DNA of 52,549 nt from Candidatus Gottesmanbacteria bacterium (lineage in GTDB: Bacteria > Patescibacteriota > Microgenomatia > UBA10105): the NCBI GenBank assembly GCA_023245415.1, contig JAHFKJ010000009.1, positions 1 to 52,549 of the forward strand, written 5' to 3'. Below, one piece after another: positions 18,988 through 27,986 of this stretch. How positions within the stretch are numbered: the stretch's first letter is position 1; the number at the start of each line of letters is the position of its first letter. The position numbers were made by a program, and so were the translations under genes. Under the pieces are notes generated by a model, which worked only from the letters and a program-made list of their open reading frames with translations, was not told the origin of the DNA and ran no database searches.

Positions 18988-20487
18988 TCATTTTACTTTA
19001 TAATGAACGAGTTTGAATACTTTAAATAACCCGACAGTCGACTCTTGAACAATTTCAGCTCTTCCAAAACCTGCGATCTCCCATAGTGGATGACCTAATG
19101 GCTGACAAACCTTTTCTTCACAAACTACAAGTAACTGCTCAGTTACACTGACCCTCTCTGGATCTTCGATTGGGTTTTTTAATATCACCGGAGGATGCCC
19201 TTCAATTTCTAAAAAATATCGATAGGCATGATCTGAATTCATATTAGCCATAAGAGCAAAATTATAAGGAAGATTATTTGCCTGAACTAACACGAATTTA
19301 GCAATTTCTTGTGTTTGTGTAGCTAATCTATTTGGAGGTTTACTAATAGGAGTATTTTTAAGCTCAAAGTAAATGAGACACGAGAGTATAAAAACAGTTA
19401 CTAGTTTTCCGAACCATTTTTTAGATAAATAGGAAAGAGAAATTCCGGTTAACAAAAAAGGTAAAGGAAAAATAAACATTAGATAGTAATCAAATATATT
19501 TCCTGTATATAAACTCAATAACCCTATTCCTAATACAAACCATATTATAAATATGTGTAAGATGATGCGTTTTTCCGCAGTTTTATTCGATTTCCAGTAA
19601 ATATAACTACATAACCCAAAAACTAAAAACATAAATATAATAGCTATTTCAGCGTTTTCAATCACGACAAGCCTCCAAAAAAGTCGGACACTTAAATCCC
19701 AAAATCGTTCAATAATATTGAAAAATTCGAACGTTTTTGCATTTCCTGTCCTAGATACAAATTTAATTATTGATAAGGTATTGACAAACTTGTTCCTTAG
19801 TTCGAAAAAAATAAAAGGAGAAAACGATATCATAAAACCTATCAATAAAAGGTTGAGTGGTTTAATTCCGATTTTTTTTCGGTTTAACAAGATAACTCCT
19901 AGGATTATCGGTAAAAATACTAATGCGACATAATGAAGTTGAATTGCAATTCCAAACGCTAAACCGGTAACAAATAACCAACCCACATTTTCTTTAGTTA
20001 CATTCAACTTCAAAAGACTATAGATAATAAGCAGACTCCAAAATGGCAAAATGTTCGGATTCCACGAAGAGTGCGAAAAAATAATTACAAGGGGTGAACA
20101 TGCGTACAATAGTGATGCGATTAATCCCGATTTCGGATCAAAATAATCAGTGCAAATTTTCCAGATTAAAAAAATTGTTGCTAATGAAAAAAGCGCTACC
20201 ATGATGGCTGGTCCTACCGGATCCAATAGTGTAAGTGCTAGAAAAGGCATCATGAAATAGTAATACATAGGCCCTAAATGCATAAGACCAACGCTCGTTA
20301 TTGGACCTAATAAGGTGAATTTATGATCAACTAACATGCGTTTAACTACCAATGCGTCGCGTCCTTCATCTCCTAAGAAACCCAAGTAGTCCCGAATACG
20401 ATAGAGTCTTAATACCGCACCTAATAAAATAATGCACAGTAGGCAAATTATATGAAAATTACGTTTAAAGTGGGGGAAATTTTTCAT
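18988..20487 (-). CDS. GT39/PMT-like membrane glycosyltransferase
   Basis: 499 residues with about 11-12 helices and a soluble C-terminal region from about residue 390. The first loop carries LGDEGRD (38-44), the catalytic-type acidic motif, followed by a Gly/Pro-rich LGPMYYYFM stretch where most PMT-like proteins have HPPL. This variant is common among GT-C proteins annotated as family 39. It sits between the DPM1-GtrA and ALG5-like genes with 29- to 34-bp gaps. No Shine-Dalgarno sequence is visible. It probably uses one of the lipid-linked sugars made by its neighbours. Confidence 0.78.
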   Translation of the reverse strand: MKNFPHFKRNFHIICLLCIILLGAVLRLYRIRDYLGFLGDEGRDALVVKRMLVDHKFTLLGPITSVGLMHLGPMYYYFMMPFLALTLLDPVGPAIMVALFSLATIFLIWKICTDYFDPKSGLIASLLYACSPLVIIFSHSSWNPNILPFWSLLIIYSLLKLNVTKENVGWLFVTGLAFGIAIQLHYVALVFLPIILGVILLNRKKIGIKPLNLLLIGFMISFSPFIFFELRNKFVNTLSIIKFVSRTGNAKTFEFFNIIERFWDLSVRLFWRLVVIENAEIAIIFMFLVFGLCSYIYWKSNKTAEKRIILHIFIIWFVLGIGLLSLYTGNIFDYYLMFIFPLPFLLTGISLSYLSKKWFGKLVTVFILSCLIYFELKNTPISKPPNRLATQTQEIAKFVLVQANNLPYNFALMANMNSDHAYRYFLEIEGHPPVILKNPIEDPERVSVTEQLLVVCEEKVCQPLGHPLWEIAGFGRAEIVQESTVGLFKVFKLVHYKVK

Positions 20488-20516
20488 TAATTTATTGATT
20501 CGAGTAATGAAGTTGA

Positions 20517-21623
20517 CTAATCGAGAGTCTTTTTCCAGATAAGTCGATTGTAAATAAAGTAATTATATGGAATAACCAAAAAAATAATTGCGAAAGTCAT
20601 TAATAAAAACCAAGCATTATCTCCCCAGAAATATACTCCAACACTTACTACGATAAACTGAATAACCACTGCACCAATTGAAGTTGCAATAAAATGGGTG
20701 AACTTTTTTAACAATTTTGACGCTCCGCTAATCTTATTATGAGAAAATGTCCATAAATTATTTCCAATAAAATTAGCTGAAATTGCAAAAAACGAACTTA
20801 CTGCAACAGCAATTCCTGGAAAAACTTTGAAAGTAATAAGTAGTTTTGTAAGTAACGTCTGCAAAGTGAAGCCAATAATACCAATAATTAAATACTTTAA
20901 AAATATCGAATTATTCAAAATATAAATTAATAAATTTTTAATATAGTCTAAAGGTGCAATTTTGCTGCGTCCATGTATTCGGTCAACAAATTGAAGAGGT
21001 ACTTCAGCAATTTTGTATCCGGCAGTTTTAGCGTTACGTAAGAATGCTACCTGAAAAGTATAACCGGAATATTTTTCTAAGCCGTATCCTACTTTGCGAA
21101 ATACGTCGCTTTTATATAATCGATACCCTGATGTCCAATCAAATGGCGTCATCATACCCAGGCCAATTCTAACAATCGCATTTCCAGCTATACTATAAAT
21201 TTTACGATTGATTCCCCAATTTATTGGAATCGATCCTCCCTTTATATAACGGCTTCCGATTACAAAGTCAGCACCTTTTTCTAAACAATTAAAAAAAGCA
21301 GGCAAAAGTTCCGGGTTATGTTGCCAGTCAGCATCAATTTGTATAAATAATTCCGGACTAAAGTATTTAAATGCATAATTGACGCCATAAATAATGGCAG
21401 CTCCCAATCCTTCTTTTTTTTTGGAAATTAAGGCTATATTCTGAAATTTTGCTGTTAATCTTTCAACCACTTTTGCAGTGCCATCAGGAGAAAAATCATC
21501 TACTACCAAAATCTGCAATTGATACTGACCTAACTTTTGAAATACTTTTTGAATCGAAATGATAAGTGTTTCAATATTGTCTTTTTCGTTATATGTCGGA
21601 AGAATAAGTACAACTCGCTTCAT
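20517..21623 (-). CDS. GT2 polyprenyl-phosphate mannose synthase fused to GtrA
   Basis: 368 residues in two parts. Residues 1-230 are a DPM1-like GT-A domain: ILPTYNEKDNI (7-17), VDDFSPDGT (41-49), DADWQHNPE (97-105), GSRYIKGG. Residues about 235-365 form a GtrA domain with four helices, including FISANF-type residues and a basic C-terminal end. GtrA proteins are thought to help move the lipid-linked sugar across the membrane. The fusion therefore suggests synthesis and flipping of polyprenyl-phosphate hexose by one polypeptide. Fusions of this type are known in bacteria and archaea. ATGA coupling to the upstream SDR gene. Confidence 0.87.
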   Translation of the reverse strand: MKRVVLILPTYNEKDNIETLIISIQKVFQKLGQYQLQILVVDDFSPDGTAKVVERLTAKFQNIALISKKKEGLGAAIIYGVNYAFKYFSPELFIQIDADWQHNPELLPAFFNCLEKGADFVIGSRYIKGGSIPINWGINRKIYSIAGNAIVRIGLGMMTPFDWTSGYRLYKSDVFRKVGYGLEKYSGYTFQVAFLRNAKTAGYKIAEVPLQFVDRIHGRSKIAPLDYIKNLLIYILNNSIFLKYLIIGIIGFTLQTLLTKLLITFKVFPGIAVAVSSFFAISANFIGNNLWTFSHNKISGASKLLKKFTHFIATSIGAVVIQFIVVSVGVYFWGDNAWFLLMTFAIIFLVIPYNYFIYNRLIWKKTLD

Positions 21624-22558
21624 ACACTGTTGGTTTTAAAATACTCAATAGTATTTATTAGTCCTTGATCCAGTGAGACTTCCGGCTCCCAATGAAGTCT
21701 ATTCTTAATTTTTGTAATATCTGGTCTTCTTCGGGCGGGGTCATCCTGTGGCATTGAATTGTATTGTATATTTCCATGGTTATTTGTTAAGTTTTGCACT
21801 TTTTGTGCCAAACTTAATATTGTAATTTCTGTTTCATTACCTAAGTTAAACACTTCACCCTTTAAATCTTCGGTTAATCCTATCAACAAGATTCCTTTTA
21901 CTAAATCTGTAATATAACAAAAACTCCGCGTTTGATTTCCGTCACCATTAATAGTTATGGGTTTATTATTCAATATTTCTTGAATAAAGTTAGTAATAAC
22001 CCTTCCATCGTTAATATCCATACGTGGCCCATATGTATTGAATATACGAATTATTCTTCCATCTAATCCAAACTTTCTTACATTAGTCATTACTATTGAC
22101 TCACCTAATCGCTTACTCTCATCATAACAAGATCTTTCTCCTGTAGGGTTAACGTTTCCCCAATAGGTTTCTCGTTGTGGATGTTCTTGAGGGTCTCCGT
22201 AAATTTCAGAAGTTGAAGCGAAAATAAAACTGGCGTTATTTTGCTTAGCCAGTTCTACTAAGTTATATGTACCGAGAGAATTCACCAAAAGTGTTTCTAA
22301 TGGGAATTGTTGATATTTTGGTGGACTTGCCGGACTCGCGAAGTGAAATATCAGCTCTACTTTTTCTCTTAGAGCTAATGGTTTACTGCAATCAAACTCC
22401 ATGAAGTGAAATTTAGAATTTAACCGTAAATGGCGAAGGTTCTTTTTGAAACCTGTTATGAAATTGTCGACACAAATCACTTCATGCCCTTGGGCAAGTA
22501 AATGTTCACATAAATAAGATCCAATAAATCCAGCCCCACCAGTTATTAAACATTTCAT
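21620..22558 (-). CDS. UDP-glucuronate decarboxylase (UDP-xylose synthase)-like SDR
   Basis: 312 residues from the ATG at 22558, which overlaps the upstream TAA as TAATG; six extra in-frame codons upstream are unlikely to be used. NAD-binding GGAGFIG is at 7-13. FASPASPPKY (73-82), STSEIYGDPQEHPQ (115-128) and the catalytic YDESK (145-149) are the recognised signature of UDP-xylose synthase, which oxidises and decarboxylates UDP-glucuronate. ugd, two genes upstream, would make that substrate. Related dTDP-glucose dehydratase-like SDRs are less likely given the ASPASP motif. Confidence 0.83.
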   Translation of the reverse strand: MKCLITGGAGFIGSYLCEHLLAQGHEVICVDNFITGFKKNLRHLRLNSKFHFMEFDCSKPLALREKVELIFHFASPASPPKYQQFPLETLLVNSLGTYNLVELAKQNNASFIFASTSEIYGDPQEHPQRETYWGNVNPTGERSCYDESKRLGESIVMTNVRKFGLDGRIIRIFNTYGPRMDINDGRVITNFIQEILNNKPITINGDGNQTRSFCYITDLVKGILLIGLTEDLKGEVFNLGNETEITILSLAQKVQNLTNNHGNIQYNSMPQDDPARRRPDITKIKNRLHWEPEVSLDQGLINTIEYFKTNSV

Positions 22559-23520
22559 TAGACGTTCTCTCGCCAATAGTTAAGTAAATCTTCCATGGTT
22601 TTCTCAAAACGAATTTCTGGTTGCCACCCGGTTTGTTTTACGAATTTAGAATTGTTGCCGATCAAAATTTCAACATCTGAAGGCCGCATTCTCGCCGGAT
22701 CTGACTTTATTTCAACTTTTACTTTTGACATGCTGATTAGCAACTTGAGCACGTCATTAATTCGCCATGCTGTACCCGTCGCAATATTATAAACTTCCCC
22801 TGGTTCACATTTTTGCACCGATAGATAATAAGCTCTAACCATATCTCTTACATCTGTATAATCTCTTTGAGCTTCTAAATTTCCCACATGCACAACTGGT
22901 TCGCGTTTACCCTTTTCAATCTCTGCGATTTGTTTAGCAAAACTGGATTCAGCAAAAACTTCACCTCGCCTTGGTCCAGTGTGATTAAAACCCCGAGTAC
23001 GAATAATATTCATATTATAGCTTTCATGATACTGGTATCCTAAATAATCCATAGCAAGTTTTGAAACTGCATAGGGAGATAATGGCCGCAACGGATTCGT
23101 TTCTTTTATAGGTACTTCATTGGGTAGAACTTTACCATATTCTTCTGAAGAACAAGCAATTTGAATCGTTATCGGTAAATCAGTTTTACGTACGGCTTCG
23201 AATAAATGTGCAGTTCCGATTATATTTACTTCTAATGTTTGAGTCGGTGAAGCCCATGACGATTGAACAAAAGATTGCGCAGCTAAATGGAATATATAAT
23301 CGGGTTTTATCTTATCAATGACTGAATATAAAGAATGCGCATCCAGCAAGTCGGCCTCCTCTATTTTTACCTTATCTTTAATGTCTTCCATATTCTCGGT
23401 TTTCGATCGCCATCTTTGAATTCCATAAACATCAACACTTTCTCTAAGCAATAATTCCGCAAGATGGCTGCCTGCAAAACCGGTGATTCCGGTAATAAGT
23501 GCTTTCTTTTTCTTAGTCAT
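22558..23520 (-). CDS. gmd: GDP-mannose 4,6-dehydratase / GDP-6-deoxyhexulose reductase-type SDR
   Basis: 320 residues. TGITGFAGSHL is at 10-20, SSEEYG at 124-129 and the catalytic YAVSK at 150-154. Then come FNHTGPRRGEVF and the VGNLEAQRDYTDVRD block. The last two blocks occur in both GMD and RMD; the shorter length (GMD is usually 340-370) and the missing GQDG motif lean towards the RMD reductase side, although relatives in these lineages are usually called GMD. Either way it works on GDP-mannose-derived 6-deoxyhexoses. No GDP-mannose pyrophosphorylase is in the window. A good GAAAGGGG ribosome site is 5 nt before the ATG. Confidence 0.72.
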   Translation of the reverse strand: MTKKKKALITGITGFAGSHLAELLLRESVDVYGIQRWRSKTENMEDIKDKVKIEEADLLDAHSLYSVIDKIKPDYIFHLAAQSFVQSSWASPTQTLEVNIIGTAHLFEAVRKTDLPITIQIACSSEEYGKVLPNEVPIKETNPLRPLSPYAVSKLAMDYLGYQYHESYNMNIIRTRGFNHTGPRRGEVFAESSFAKQIAEIEKGKREPVVHVGNLEAQRDYTDVRDMVRAYYLSVQKCEPGEVYNIATGTAWRINDVLKLLISMSKVKVEIKSDPARMRPSDVEILIGNNSKFVKQTGWQPEIRFEKTMEDLLNYWRENV

Positions 23521-23525
23521 GAATA

Positions 23526-23533
23526 CCCCTTTC
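23526..23533 (-). promoter_or_regulatory. Shine-Dalgarno for the gmd-like gene
   Basis: GAAAGGGG on the minus strand, 5 nt before the ATG at 23520. It lies in the 36-bp gap after ugd and supports the chosen start. Confidence 0.6.
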
Positions 23534-23556
23534 TAATATAATCATTTTACAAAATA

Positions 23557-24852
23557 TTAATTTTTCCTGCCAACACCATAATAATTAAAACCCATTTGCT
23601 TAAGTATTACAGGATCATAAATATTACGGCCATCAAATATATTTGGTGATTTTAATAAAGACATAATTTTATTTAAGTCCAACTGCCGAAATTCATTCCA
23701 TTCTGTCACAATTACCAGTCCGTGACTTCCACTAGCAGCGTCATAAGCGTTTTTGCAAAATGTCACGTCCTGGAGAAGTTTATTAGCATTTGCCATAGCG
23801 ATAGGATCGTAAACTTTAATATTTACACCTTCTTTTTGTAAAGCCTGGATGATTATTAACGCCGGTGCCTCACGCATATCATCAGTATTAGGTTTAAACG
23901 CTAATCCTAAAATAGCCACAGTTTTTCCCTGAAGTGGTTTAAGCGTACGCTTTATCTTCCCAACGAAATTCCTACTGGCTTGCACATTGATTTCATCTAC
24001 TGCCTTTAACAAAGTAAAATTGTATCCTAACTTATCAGCAAGAGCGATCAATGCTTTTACATCTTTGGGGAAACAACTTCCACCATATCCAACACCCGGG
24101 TATAAAAATGCTCTACCGAGACGCTTATCTAGTCCAACTCCTTCCAACACTACCTCAGCATCCGCTCCAACTTTTTCGCACAGTAATGCGATCGCATTAG
24201 CAAACGAAATTTTAGTCGAAAGAAGAGAATTGGAGGCATACTTAATCATTTCAGCAGTTTCGACATTACACACAACATATTTGCCGTTGATAGGTTTATG
24301 CAGATCGATAAGTATTTTTTTAGCTTTCTCACTTTCTGTTCCTATTACAACTCGATCCGGCTGCAGTGTGTCTTGCAATGCAGTCCCTTCACGTAAAAAT
24401 TCCGGACAGGATGCTATATCAAACTTGACATGATCAGATTTAACTTTATTGATTAACTCATTAACCCTTTTATTCGTACCTGGTGGAACTGTACTTTTAG
24501 TAACTACAACAGCATATTTTTCTAAATTTTTGCCGATTTCATTAGCTGCAATAAAAACAGACGTCAGATCTGCTTCTCCATTTTTTTTGGGTGGTGTACC
24601 AACTGCTATAAAAATCACCTCTGAAGAAGATACCGCTTCTTGATAATTAACCGTGAACCTCATTCTTTTAGCGCTTAAATTTCTTCTCACCGTTTCCTCA
24701 AGCCCAGGCTCATAAAATGGCATAATACCTTGCTTTAAATTTTCTATTTTTTCATTAGTTCTACCGACAATCCATACAGTATTACCTAAATCTGCAAATA
24801 CTGCAGCAGTAACAAGCCCTACATAACCATGCCCGATAAAAGATATGTTCAT
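23557..24852 (-). CDS. ugd: UDP-glucose 6-dehydrogenase
   Basis: 431 residues, full length for the family. It oxidises UDP-glucose to UDP-glucuronate with two NAD+. NAD-binding GHGYVG is at 7-12, AVGTPPKKNGEADL at 83-96, the KSTVPPGT loop at 119-126, and the catalytic cysteine in GGSCFPKD is C260. A C-terminal UDP-binding domain carries GLAFKPNTDDMREAP. It is coupled by ATGA to the upstream rmlD-like gene and feeds the UDP-xylose-synthase-like enzyme two genes downstream. A UDP-ManNAc dehydrogenase is less likely given the GGSCFPKD context and linkage. Confidence 0.92.
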   Translation of the reverse strand: MNISFIGHGYVGLVTAAVFADLGNTVWIVGRTNEKIENLKQGIMPFYEPGLEETVRRNLSAKRMRFTVNYQEAVSSSEVIFIAVGTPPKKNGEADLTSVFIAANEIGKNLEKYAVVVTKSTVPPGTNKRVNELINKVKSDHVKFDIASCPEFLREGTALQDTLQPDRVVIGTESEKAKKILIDLHKPINGKYVVCNVETAEMIKYASNSLLSTKISFANAIALLCEKVGADAEVVLEGVGLDKRLGRAFLYPGVGYGGSCFPKDVKALIALADKLGYNFTLLKAVDEINVQASRNFVGKIKRTLKPLQGKTVAILGLAFKPNTDDMREAPALIIIQALQKEGVNIKVYDPIAMANANKLLQDVTFCKNAYDAASGSHGLVIVTEWNEFRQLDLNKIMSLLKSPNIFDGRNIYDPVILKQMGFNYYGVGRKN

Positions 24853-25724
24853 ATTTTTACTCCCTGTTCTTTGACTTGGTGTATACCTTGGGAAAATGTG
24901 TTCATAGAGATACCTAAGTCTTTTATTCTATCATTTTTAAGCCGCAATTTAAACGGGCGCGGCGCTTGGTTTTTGAAATAATCATTCATCAAAACTGGCA
25001 TTATTAATTCGGATGACAATTCAAACTCCTCGGCAATTTTATGGGCAGCTTGAAATGGAGTAAGAAATTCACTCCCAACTACATGGAAAATTCCGTTACA
25101 ATTAAGTTTAATAATTTCACCGACAGCTCGCGCAATATCATCGATAAATGTTGGTGTAATAATGTGATCTTCTAACGCTATAACTTTGTTTCCCGTAGAA
25201 AGTTTTTGCAGAATTGAACGGAAAAAATCTTTCTTAGGATTAAACTTGGACCGGTAAGTATAAGCAATTCTCATTACCACGTGACCACTATCTTCCATTA
25301 CTAATTTTTCTCCTTCATATTTAGTTTGGGCATACCAATTAATAGGGTGAGGGTTATCAATTTCGGTATATATATCTTTTGTACCATCGAAAACAAAATC
25401 TGTAGAAATATATATAATCTTTTTCTTTATTTGAGAAGCTGCAGAAACAATATTACGTGTAGCTTCTACGTTAATCTGCCAAGCAGATCCATTTATACCG
25501 AACGCTTTATCTTGCTCACATGCTTCTACATCGGCTTTTGCAGCCAAATGTAAAATCCAATCCGCACTTGATCGAACAACTCTCTCAATTACTAAATCGT
25601 GTTGAGTTATGTCAACTCCTGTAGCTAAACTCAGGTCTTCAAATTCATATTCGTTTGCTAATAATTCTACAATTCGACTCCCTACCATACCTGAAAGACC
25701 AGTCCCTAATATTTTTTGTTTCAT
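24849..25724 (-). CDS. rmlD: dTDP-4-dehydrorhamnose reductase
   Basis: 291 residues of the RmlD subfamily of SDRs. It reduces dTDP-4-keto-L-rhamnose to dTDP-L-rhamnose. The NAD(P) loop is GTGLSGMVG (7-15), then LHLAAKADVEACE (59-70), STDFVFDG (107-114) and catalytic YAQTK (131-135). Length matches the family (about 285-300). Its start and stop both form ATGA junctions (25721 and 24849), between rmlB and ugd. The substrate is inferred from linkage to rmlA and rmlB; a close relative acting on another 4-keto sugar cannot be excluded. Confidence 0.85.
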   Translation of the reverse strand: MKQKILGTGLSGMVGSRIVELLANEYEFEDLSLATGVDITQHDLVIERVVRSSADWILHLAAKADVEACEQDKAFGINGSAWQINVEATRNIVSAASQIKKKIIYISTDFVFDGTKDIYTEIDNPHPINWYAQTKYEGEKLVMEDSGHVVMRIAYTYRSKFNPKKDFFRSILQKLSTGNKVIALEDHIITPTFIDDIARAVGEIIKLNCNGIFHVVGSEFLTPFQAAHKIAEEFELSSELIMPVLMNDYFKNQAPRPFKLRLKNDRIKDLGISMNTFSQGIHQVKEQGVKI

Positions 25725-26731
25725 TCCTGGTATTGTTTTTTATAATAATTTGTGTATTCACCATTTTTAACATGTGTCCACCATTCATGGTTTTTTTCAT
25801 ACCAGGAGATCGTTTGTACTAAATAGGTATCGAAATCATAAAGTGGTTTCCAATCAAACTCTGTTTCGATTTTTTTACAATCTACTGCGTAGCGTCGATC
25901 GTGACCCGGCCGATCTTTTACGTACTCAATCACAGATTCGCTTTTACCCATAATTTTGAGAATTCGTTTAACTACTTCAAGATTTGAGATTTCATCTGTC
26001 ATTCCTCCCACACAATACGTTTCTCCAATTCTGCCCTTTGTCAATACCAATTCTATAGCACGACAATGATCTTTCACATATAACCAGTCCCGCACATATA
26101 AACCATCACCATAGATAGGTACTTTTTTACCTTCTAAAACATTCGTAATCGCAAGTGGTATTAGTTTTTCTGGATGCTGGTAAGGTCCGAAGTTATTGGT
26201 ACAATTTGTAATAGTAACAGGCAATTTATAGGTAAAAAAATAAGCGCGCACTAAATGGTCTGAAGCAGCTTTACTCGCAGCATAAGGACTACGTGGATTA
26301 TAGGCGGAATATTCATTAAATTTCGTTTGAGAATGTAACTGCAGAGATCCGTATACTTCGTCAGTCGAAATATGATGAAATCTTTTCACTTTATGTTTTA
26401 AGGCAACTTCTAGGAGAATTTCTGTTCCTAAAACATTCGTTTTCATAAAATCTGCAGGTTTACGAATAGATCGATCAACATGTGACTCGGCAGCAAAATG
26501 TACTACAATATCAATGCCTGGCATGATTTTATCTAATAATTCAATTTCTGTAATATCGCCTTGATTGAATTTATAATGAGGATTATGTTCAACTGATAGA
26601 AGATTTTCCAAATTACCTGCGTATGTCAAGGAATCCAAATTGACAATTTCATCTTGGGCATGATGATTTAGCCAATAATGGATAAAGTTTGAACCAATAA
26701 AACCCGCGCCTCCGGTAACTAATAATTTCAT
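25721..26731 (-). CDS. rmlB: dTDP-glucose 4,6-dehydratase
   Basis: 336 residues, typical length. It converts dTDP-glucose to dTDP-4-keto-6-deoxyglucose. NAD-binding GGAGFIGSNF is at 7-16, AAESHVDRSI at 80-89, the catalytic TDEVYG at 123-128 with its Asp/Glu pair, and YAASK at 150-154, followed by NNFGPYQHPEKLIP. These are definitive RmlB motifs. An 85-bp gap precedes it. That gap holds a weak TTGAGC / TATTTT pair ending 5 nt before the ATG, so rmlB may have its own promoter besides read-through from rmlA. Confidence 0.93.
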   Translation of the reverse strand: MKLLVTGGAGFIGSNFIHYWLNHHAQDEIVNLDSLTYAGNLENLLSVEHNPHYKFNQGDITEIELLDKIMPGIDIVVHFAAESHVDRSIRKPADFMKTNVLGTEILLEVALKHKVKRFHHISTDEVYGSLQLHSQTKFNEYSAYNPRSPYAASKAASDHLVRAYFFTYKLPVTITNCTNNFGPYQHPEKLIPLAITNVLEGKKVPIYGDGLYVRDWLYVKDHCRAIELVLTKGRIGETYCVGGMTDEISNLEVVKRILKIMGKSESVIEYVKDRPGHDRRYAVDCKKIETEFDWKPLYDFDTYLVQTISWYEKNHEWWTHVKNGEYTNYYKKQYQE

Positions 26732-26816
26732 AGCTGAAAATAATTTGAGGATCTAAGTGCTCAAAAGAAATATTATTTTTTAATAAAAAAGTCAGACTGA
26801 TACAATTTCGTTATAT

Positions 26817-27227
26817 TTATATTTTATCAAGATCTCCCTCATTATAATCAACCTGTTCGTCTTTAACTATAGGATCATATTGTGGATCTGGATAATTAAC
26901 GAGCCAAGCTTCTTCTGTCCCTATGTTTTCAAGTCCAGTAGGAATATTTTTTGGAATATATATTCGATCACCGACCTTTAATATATGTTCTTTTTTCACT
27001 TTGTTTATGTAGAGAATTATTTTCATAGTTCCTTTAATACAAACATACCGGGCAGCTCTAATGCGATGCAAATGGTAGCCTTTAAATGCACCTGGAATAG
27101 CTGCAGATAGATATGCAACAGTTTTATCTCCATCTTTAAATAACTCCATTAAAAAACCGTTTTCTTTCCCGGACAAATCGTATGTTTTGACTATTTTAGC
27201 TTTTTCTTCCTTAACGTCCAAGATCAT
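26817..27227 (-). CDS. short RmlC-like cupin (putative dTDP-4-keto sugar 3,5-epimerase)
   Basis: 136 residues, one cupin barrel. KGYHLHRIR around residues 48-56 parallels the RGLHxQ active-site strand of RmlC. GDRIYIPKNIPTG and a C-terminal YDP...DYNEGDL segment also echo RmlC, which is normally about 180 residues. Position between rmlA and rmlB (11 bp after rmlA) makes a role as the missing 3,5-epimerase likely. A FdtA-type 3,4-ketoisomerase or a non-catalytic cupin are alternatives. No other rmlC candidate is in the window. Confidence 0.7.
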   Translation of the reverse strand: MILDVKEEKAKIVKTYDLSGKENGFLMELFKDGDKTVAYLSAAIPGAFKGYHLHRIRAARYVCIKGTMKIILYINKVKKEHILKVGDRIYIPKNIPTGLENIGTEEAWLVNYPDPQYDPIVKDEQVDYNEGDLDKI

Positions 27228-27238
27228 ATTCGTACCAT

Positions 27239-27979
27239 TTAATGTTTTCCACTTTTAATAAGTTCGGCAACTAAATTGTTGGCACGCAGTAACTCATCAA
27301 ATGAAGTTCCTGCATCCGCCCACCAGCCCTCCATAATTTCACACGTCATAGTTCCTTGCTTCACATAGCAATTGTTAAGATCCGTTACTTCAAGCTCATT
27401 TCGACCGGATGGCTTAAGTTTCCTAATAAAATCATATACTTGAATATCATACATATAAATTCCCGTTTGCGCCAAATCCGATTTGGGGTTTTCTGGTTTT
27501 TCTTCAATTGAAAGTACTTTTCCGTGATTGTTAAGTTCTACCACTCCATATTGCTTATTTTCCGTAGGCATTCGTTTGGTAAATACTTTCGCCCCTTTTA
27601 GCTGTTTTTCAAAATCCCTAACCGCTGATGTTAAATTATGGGTAAAAATATTGTCGCCTAAACAGACAAGTATTTTTTGCCCAGCGGCAAAATCTTCTGC
27701 AAGTGATATAGCTTGAGCGATACCGCCACCCGCATCTTCCTGAATTGCATAAGAAAGTTTCAGTTGAAAATCTTTTCCTGCTTTGAGCAGATTAATAAAG
27801 TGAGGCAAATGTTCTGCAGAGCTGGTTATCAAAACATCTTGAATATTGGCACGCTGCATTGATTCAAGCGGATAATAAATCATGGGTTTATTATATATTG
27901 GCAATAGATGCTTATTGGTCACCCAAGTTAAAGGCCGAAGTCTCGTGGCCCTACCGCCGGCTAGAATTACACCTTTCAT
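27239..27979 (-). CDS. rmlA: glucose-1-phosphate thymidylyltransferase
   Basis: 246 residues, the short form without the extra C-terminal helices. It makes dTDP-glucose from Glc-1-P and dTTP. The nucleotide loop LAGGRATRLRPLT is at 6-18, NKPMIYYPLE at 30-39, QEDAGGGIAQA near 80, LGDNIF near 107 and EEKPENPKSD near 160. It heads the dTDP-rhamnose genes rmlA, cupin, rmlB, rmlD. A different NDP-sugar specificity is possible for short forms, but linkage favours dTDP-glucose. Confidence 0.9.
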   Translation of the reverse strand: MKGVILAGGRATRLRPLTWVTNKHLLPIYNKPMIYYPLESMQRANIQDVLITSSAEHLPHFINLLKAGKDFQLKLSYAIQEDAGGGIAQAISLAEDFAAGQKILVCLGDNIFTHNLTSAVRDFEKQLKGAKVFTKRMPTENKQYGVVELNNHGKVLSIEEKPENPKSDLAQTGIYMYDIQVYDFIRKLKPSGRNELEVTDLNNCYVKQGTMTCEIMEGWWADAGTSFDELLRANNLVAELIKSGKH

Positions 27980-27986
27980 AATAATT

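Noticed and set aside
26732-26816. Terminator downstream of the RmlC-like cupin gene
   Set aside because: The only hairpins visible in this 85-bp gap are A/T-only or have 1-nt loops; the T-rich stretch alone is not enough.
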